From Phytophthora colocasiae (lineage: Eukaryota; Oomycota; Peronosporomycetes; Peronosporales; Peronosporaceae): a stretch of 64,000 nt of DNA. Location of the stretch: positions 286,501-350,500 of the forward strand of contig JAGKQI010000092.1 in the NCBI GenBank assembly GCA_018806915.1, given 5' to 3'. Within the stretch, counting starts at the first letter, position 1, and every line of letters starts with the position of its first letter. A program made the translations under genes and the position numbers. This document shows positions 59,181 through 64,000 of the stretch, one piece after another. The notes beneath the pieces were generated by a model that saw only the letters and a list, made by a program, of their open reading frames with translations, had not been told where the DNA came from and did no database searches.

Positions 59181-62100
59181 TCAGGCCTGTGAGAGTCGCT
59201 GGTCGGCTGGCACGTGCTGACGGCAGGCCTCCTTGATGGCCTCCTCGTTCACAGCCCACACTTGCGTCGCCTTGTGCCAGCGGTAGAACTGCTCGATGCC
59301 CTGCTCGTATAGCATCTCGTATCCTTGAATACACAGCGCACCACCAGCACCATGCGCATGAGCCAGCATCGGCGTGATAGGTGGCATGTAGGCCGCATCG
59401 AGCACCACGACCTTGCTGCCGTCCGCACGCGGAGCTACCAGGTGATCAGGCAACTGGAATCCAGCCTGTGCCGGGATAGTGCCCACCACCACATCCACCT
59501 GAGTGAGTGTCTCGAGGGTAAGCTCCGACAAGGCCTCAGCCTCGAAGCGCGCAGCAACGGCCTGAGCCTTCTCCACCGTGCGGTTGAAGATGAAAAGCTT
59601 GCCGACGCCTAACTGCCGCATCGCGTACGAGGCAGCCATGGAAGTACCACCAGCTCCAACGACGAGCGCTGTTAACTCACGAGCAGGCTTCCTCACGGTC
59701 ATCGTGGCCAGCCGCTTGCTAATAGGGCGCAAAATTCCCAGCCAGTCCGTGTTGTCGCCCTTCCAGTACGGTGCACCGTTGCGGTCTTCACGCATTATCG
59801 TGTTCACCGCGCCGATAGCCTGAGCAGCTGGAGTCAACTCGTTTAGGTGCTCCATAATATCTACCTTTAGCGGGATCGTAACGGAGCCGCCACCGAAGCT
59901 TGTGTCGGGTGCTTGCATCCGCCCCACGATCTCTAGGACGTCTGTGGTGTCGTGAAGTCCATAGGTGAAGAGCGACGCTAGCGATGAAGCCTCAAAGCCA
60001 GCGTTGTGCATCGAAGGCGAAGGCGATTTCTGTATCGGCGACCCGAACAAGAAGAACTCGCGTGCTAGGGAGCAGATAACAAAAGCAGACAAGAACAGCA
60101 AAGGTGTCGTGAGATAATGCGCATTAACAGAACCACAAGTCTATGAATTAGATACCTGGAAGAAGACCAAGCTGCTTGCGCAACGTCATGATTTCCTCGA
60201 CAGAGAGCTGGCCAGGCGCCGCAGCCGCAGGAAGAAGCGGGTGCGTCACCGGGGTGAGCGTGCGGTTCAACACGCGGGTCAGCTTGCCGGCCTCCGTGGT
60301 GCACAGAGAAATGATCGGCATCTGCTGCTGCCACGCGCTTGCAAACTCTTTGGCTACACGGTCAACCATGAGCGCGTCCGCCGGGGAATAAGCCTTCACA
60401 ACCACCTTTACAATTTGCACCCTGCCCTGTGAGTAGCATTCACGGAAGATAGCCTTGGTCTCCGTCTCCGACGTTGGCTTTTGCACGGCATGGAAGGATG
60501 AGATAATAGCCGATCGGTGCCGGTGGGTCAGCAACTGCTCCCGCGCCTTGCGCGACCAGCACGTCTCCATGTCCACGAACTCGCAGCCCAAGCGAACACC
60601 CAACTGAAGCAGCTCGAACATCTTCTGTTCGTGTTCTTCGCCATCGGGGAAGGCGCCACCCTGGCCCTTCGAGCGCACGGTGAAGATGATCGGCAGCGTT
60701 GAAAGCGCACGGAGAAGCGCCACTTGAGCAGCAACAAAACTGGGGTCTTCGGGATACTTGAGCAAATCGACGCGCAGTTCCAGCGCATCGGCACCCTTGG
60801 TGATGTCGCTGATAATCGGGCGAGCGTCATTCACATCGGGGAATGTCAGGGACAGGAAGAACGTGTCCGATCGGCACGACGAGCGGTAGTCGAAGCTAGT
60901 AGGCAGACCAGGGGTGACGACGGACAGGAAGCGCACGAAGTCGCGGTCAATACGCGAGTAGTCCACATCACCAGCGTTCACAATGAATTCAAACGTTGAA
61001 GCACGCTGATATAGAGGCTCTCGGCGTGCCCATACATTTGCATGGCTGTCTCCTAGAGATGGGCGATGCGATTCCTCAACACTATCCAGGTATGTGAGAA
61101 CATCTTTGATGTCGCGATGAACATGAACCACGTGAGGGTACTTCTCGAGAGCATCCACGATCTCAGGAGTCTCCACAACACCACCGCCGCACGAAATAAT
61201 GGTTGCTGGAGGCGGGTTCGCGATCAAGCGCAGAAGTAGGTCCTTTTGCTTCTCGCGAAAGGCCTCCCACGTGTGGTTGTGACGCGCGACAAAGTCTGCA
61301 ATAGACTCGCCGAATTCCTCCTCCAGTACCTTGTCCGTATCTAGTAGCTTCAGCTTCAATTCAGCGGAGGCAGCCTTCGCCAGGGAGCTCTTACCAGCGC
61401 CACGCATGCCGATCACAAACACGCCAGGAATTTCACGGTCGATGTCGCTGTTGCTGTTCTTCTCTTCGACAACAGGGGCCACCTGAAGCCCAAGGTGCAT
61501 CTGGACGTGGTCCCAGAACTCCGGGTACGTTTTGTCCGTGCACTCCTTATCGGTAATGATCACGTTGTCCACTACCGATCCAAGAACAGCAAAGCTCATG
61601 GCAATACGGTGGTCGTTATGGCATGCAATCGCGGCCTTCTTCAAGTGATTCGTCTTACCTGCAGTGCCCTTGACCCAGATACCGTCGGGTAGCTCGCCAC
61701 ACTCTACGCCAATTTTGCGCAGCTCTGTCACCATGACTTCAATACGATTGCACTCCTTAACACGCTGATTAGCAATGCCAGTGATCTTGGTCGTGCCATC
61801 TGCAACTGCGGCAAGGGCGACAGCGGTCATGAAAGCGTCAGTCATAGTCTCCATGTCAATCTCGACGGCCTTGAGAGGTGCACCACCCTGCGGACCAGTC
61901 ACCGTTGTTGATGTGGCATCCTGAGTCGTGCTGCATCCCATCGATCGCAGAAGAGTGTGGAAGGCAGCATCTCCCTGTAGACTAGCATTGCCCAGGGCCT
62001 CCACCGTCACTTGTCCTCCCGTAATAGCGGCAAACGCCAGCGGGTAAGTGGCAGACGACGCGTCAACCTCCACTGACACCTCCTTTGGGTTTTCGTACAC

Positions 62101-63915
62101 GCCGCAAGGCACACGATAGCGGTTGGGTGCAAGCGTTTCCACCGCGATACCGAACTGCTGCATGAGCTGTGTGGTCATCAGAATGTACGGCAGCGAGGTG
62201 GGCTCCTCCTCTTCAAGCTCCAGCACGAGCGGCTCCTTGGCGTACGGCGCACTGATCAACACAGACGACACGTACTGACTGCTGACCTTGGCAGCTAGAC
62301 GCACGGTGCCACCGCGTAGTCCCGTTCCGCGGATCGCCAGAGGGGGGCAGCCTTCGCTCTCAAGGTACGAGATCTCACAACCGTTGCTGCGCAAGGCGTC
62401 CACCAATGGTGCAATCGGTCGCTCCTTCATGCGGTAATTACCCGTCACGACCACGGTACCATTGTTTTCGCTCGGCACCAGCGTCATAGCACTGGTGAGA
62501 AAGCGTGCAGCAGTGCCAGCGTTGCTCAGGTAAATCTCTTCACCATCGGCCACAGTGGCAAATTTCCCCGCGGTGCCTTCCACAACAAGTACTGCACCAT
62601 TGTCCTCCCACGAAAACTTAGCTCCGACCTTCTGAAGTGCGTTCATCATCACCTGCGTGTCGTCAGAGTGCAGCAGCCCTGTGATGCGGCAGGTCCCCTT
62701 TCCGAGAGCTGCCATAAGCAGCACACGGTTTGAGATGGACTTGGACCCAGGGACGCGGATAATACCGTTGGCCTTCGATCCAGGCAACATGCGAACTTCC
62801 TTCTCGAGAACGAGCTCAATCTGATGGTCTTTCACGGCACGAGCGTATGGGTTGGCTAGAACCTTGCCAATTTCCTCCAGCAGCACGATCTTCTTGACGC
62901 CCTGGCTGTTCTTCTTGTCCACTTCCATTTTGACCAATACGTCACGTGTCGCCACATGATCCGGCACACGCACTGGAAGACCATACGCAGCCAGACAGCG
63001 GCGCAGTCGACCCACCGTGGCTGACGTGCAGACGCCCATGCCACGTGCGATCTCGGCCTCCTTGATACAGCCCATGGAGACGCACTCTCCGTGCAAGTAC
63101 TCGGGCTGGACCAGTGCCTCGATGCCGTGGCCAATACTGTGACCGAAGTTGAGGATGGCGCGCAGTCCCATCTCCTTGGTGTCCTCCGTGACGACTGTAG
63201 CCTTAACCTGCACGGTGAGCGCCACAACGCGCTGCACGACGTCCATATCGGAAAGTGAGAGGATTGTCTCGGCTGAGTTCTCCAGCAGCTCGAACAGCTC
63301 AGCATTGAAGATGGCGCCAGACTTGATGACCTCGCCCATTCCGTTGATCAGTTCGCGCTTGGGCAGCGTGTGCAGTACGCTCAGGTCGATATACACGCGC
63401 TGAGGCATGTGGAAGGCGCCCAACAGGTTCTTGCCTGCCTCCACGTCGATGCCCGTCTTGCCACCAATACTCGAGTCCACGCAGGCCAAAAGTGACGTGG
63501 GAACCTGCACAAACGGCACGCCGCGCATGTAGGTGGAAGCCACGTAGCCGGCCAGATCGCCCACCACACCACCGCCGACGGCGATGACGCACGTGTCACG
63601 ATGGCAGCGGTTGGGGAAGAGCACTTCATCCTCGATCTTGGCCTTCATCTCGCGGCACTTGGACGCTTCGCCCGCGGGCACAGCGTGCAATAACACGCGA
63701 CGCGCGGCGTTGCCCTGGGCCTGGAGCAGTTCGGCCAGCTGCGCGCGCAACGGCTCGGCGTATAGCGGGCCAACATTGGCGTCCGTGAGGATGACGAAGG
63801 TGGAGGTGGAGGGCAGACGCTGCAGCAGGTCCTCGGCCACGAAGCGGGACGGCAGCAGCGACGAGCCCAGTACGATATCGTACGAGCCGCACGGGACAAC
63901 CTGCGGCGCGGACAT
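59181..63915 (-). CDS. AROM: Pentafunctional AROM polypeptide (shikimate pathway, two exons)
   Basis: One chain for five consecutive steps of the shikimate pathway. Exon 60156-63915 and exon 59181-60064, joined by a 91-nt intron, give about 1,547 residues. Dehydroquinate synthase (1-370): GGGVVGD at 114-120, metal ligands near E195, H259 and H275. EPSP synthase (about 375-810): SKSISNR at 391, NAGTAARF at 465, DHRIAMS at 768. Shikimate kinase (about 830-1000): GMRGAGKS from 836. Type I dehydroquinase (about 1015-1250): H1142 and Schiff-base K1170. Shikimate dehydrogenase (after the intron): GSPIQKSPSPSMHNAGF, GDNTDW, VVGAGGTSMAA. Order and length match fungal AROM. All key residues seen are intact. 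Confidence 0.96.
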
Positions 63916-64000
63916 GCTGACGGCGGCGGATTGAATAGAAATGGCTGTGCGTGATGCAAAATAGTAGTAGGACGGACTTATATGAACAGGTACAGTAAAT

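Noticed and set aside
60148..60155. AROM as two separate genes (four-domain protein and a shikimate dehydrogenase)
   Set aside because: A GTATCT donor and a CCCTAG acceptor join the two frames in phase at the normal domain boundary.

Overview
The window reads as nuclear DNA of an oomycete, most likely Phytophthora or a close relative. The reasons are genes with few, short GT-AG introns (57-91 nt where I could place them), a fused AROM shikimate enzyme, oomycete-style ankyrin proteins and bZIP-like paralogues, and a dense, recently active mix of Helitron, MULE, Ty1/copia and Ty3/gypsy elements. No assignment was checked against a database.

Layout. 1-18281 is one head-to-tail array of Helitrons, all on the minus strand: a copy cut by the window edge (1-3408), two complete 7.1-kb copies (3409-10514 and 10515-17633) and a 648-bp non-autonomous derivative (17634-18281). 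Neighbouring units abut with no base between the CTAG 3' end of one and the TC 5' end of the next. 18361-22110 holds three tandem paralogues with a bZIP-like N-terminus. An ankyrin-protein fragment (22460-22759), the condensin gene SMC4 (22967-27220, minus) and a divergent ankyrin-repeat gene (27348-28676, plus) follow. 29181-33384 is a CD36/LIMP-2-like receptor gene split by an intact MULE transposon (29845-31750). A 5.8-kb gypsy chromovirus (outer limits 33444-43985) lies about 55 bp upstream of the receptor start codon, and a copia element (33764-38544) is nested inside its left LTR.

From 44 kb on the sequence is mostly host genes: two divergent small paralogues (44162-44455, 45977-46372), a pogo/CENP-B-like gene that has probably lost transposase activity (46589-48931), a mucin-like membrane protein (49520-50959), a pseudouridine synthase (four exons, minus), the signal peptidase catalytic subunit SEC11 (five exons, plus), O-GlcNAc transferase OGT (minus), the gamma-secretase subunit APH-1 (two exons, plus) and the five-domain AROM enzyme (two exons, minus).

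How the genes relate. The host genes are separate housekeeping functions: chromosome condensation, RNA modification, secretory signal-peptide cleavage, nucleocytoplasmic glycosylation, intramembrane proteolysis and aromatic amino-acid synthesis. They are packed tightly and often divergently. The transposons form a second layer that has disrupted one host gene twice. The long single-copy host genes are open throughout, while young multicopy elements with identical LTRs carry frameshifts, so either fast decay or consensus errors in the assembled repeats must be considered.
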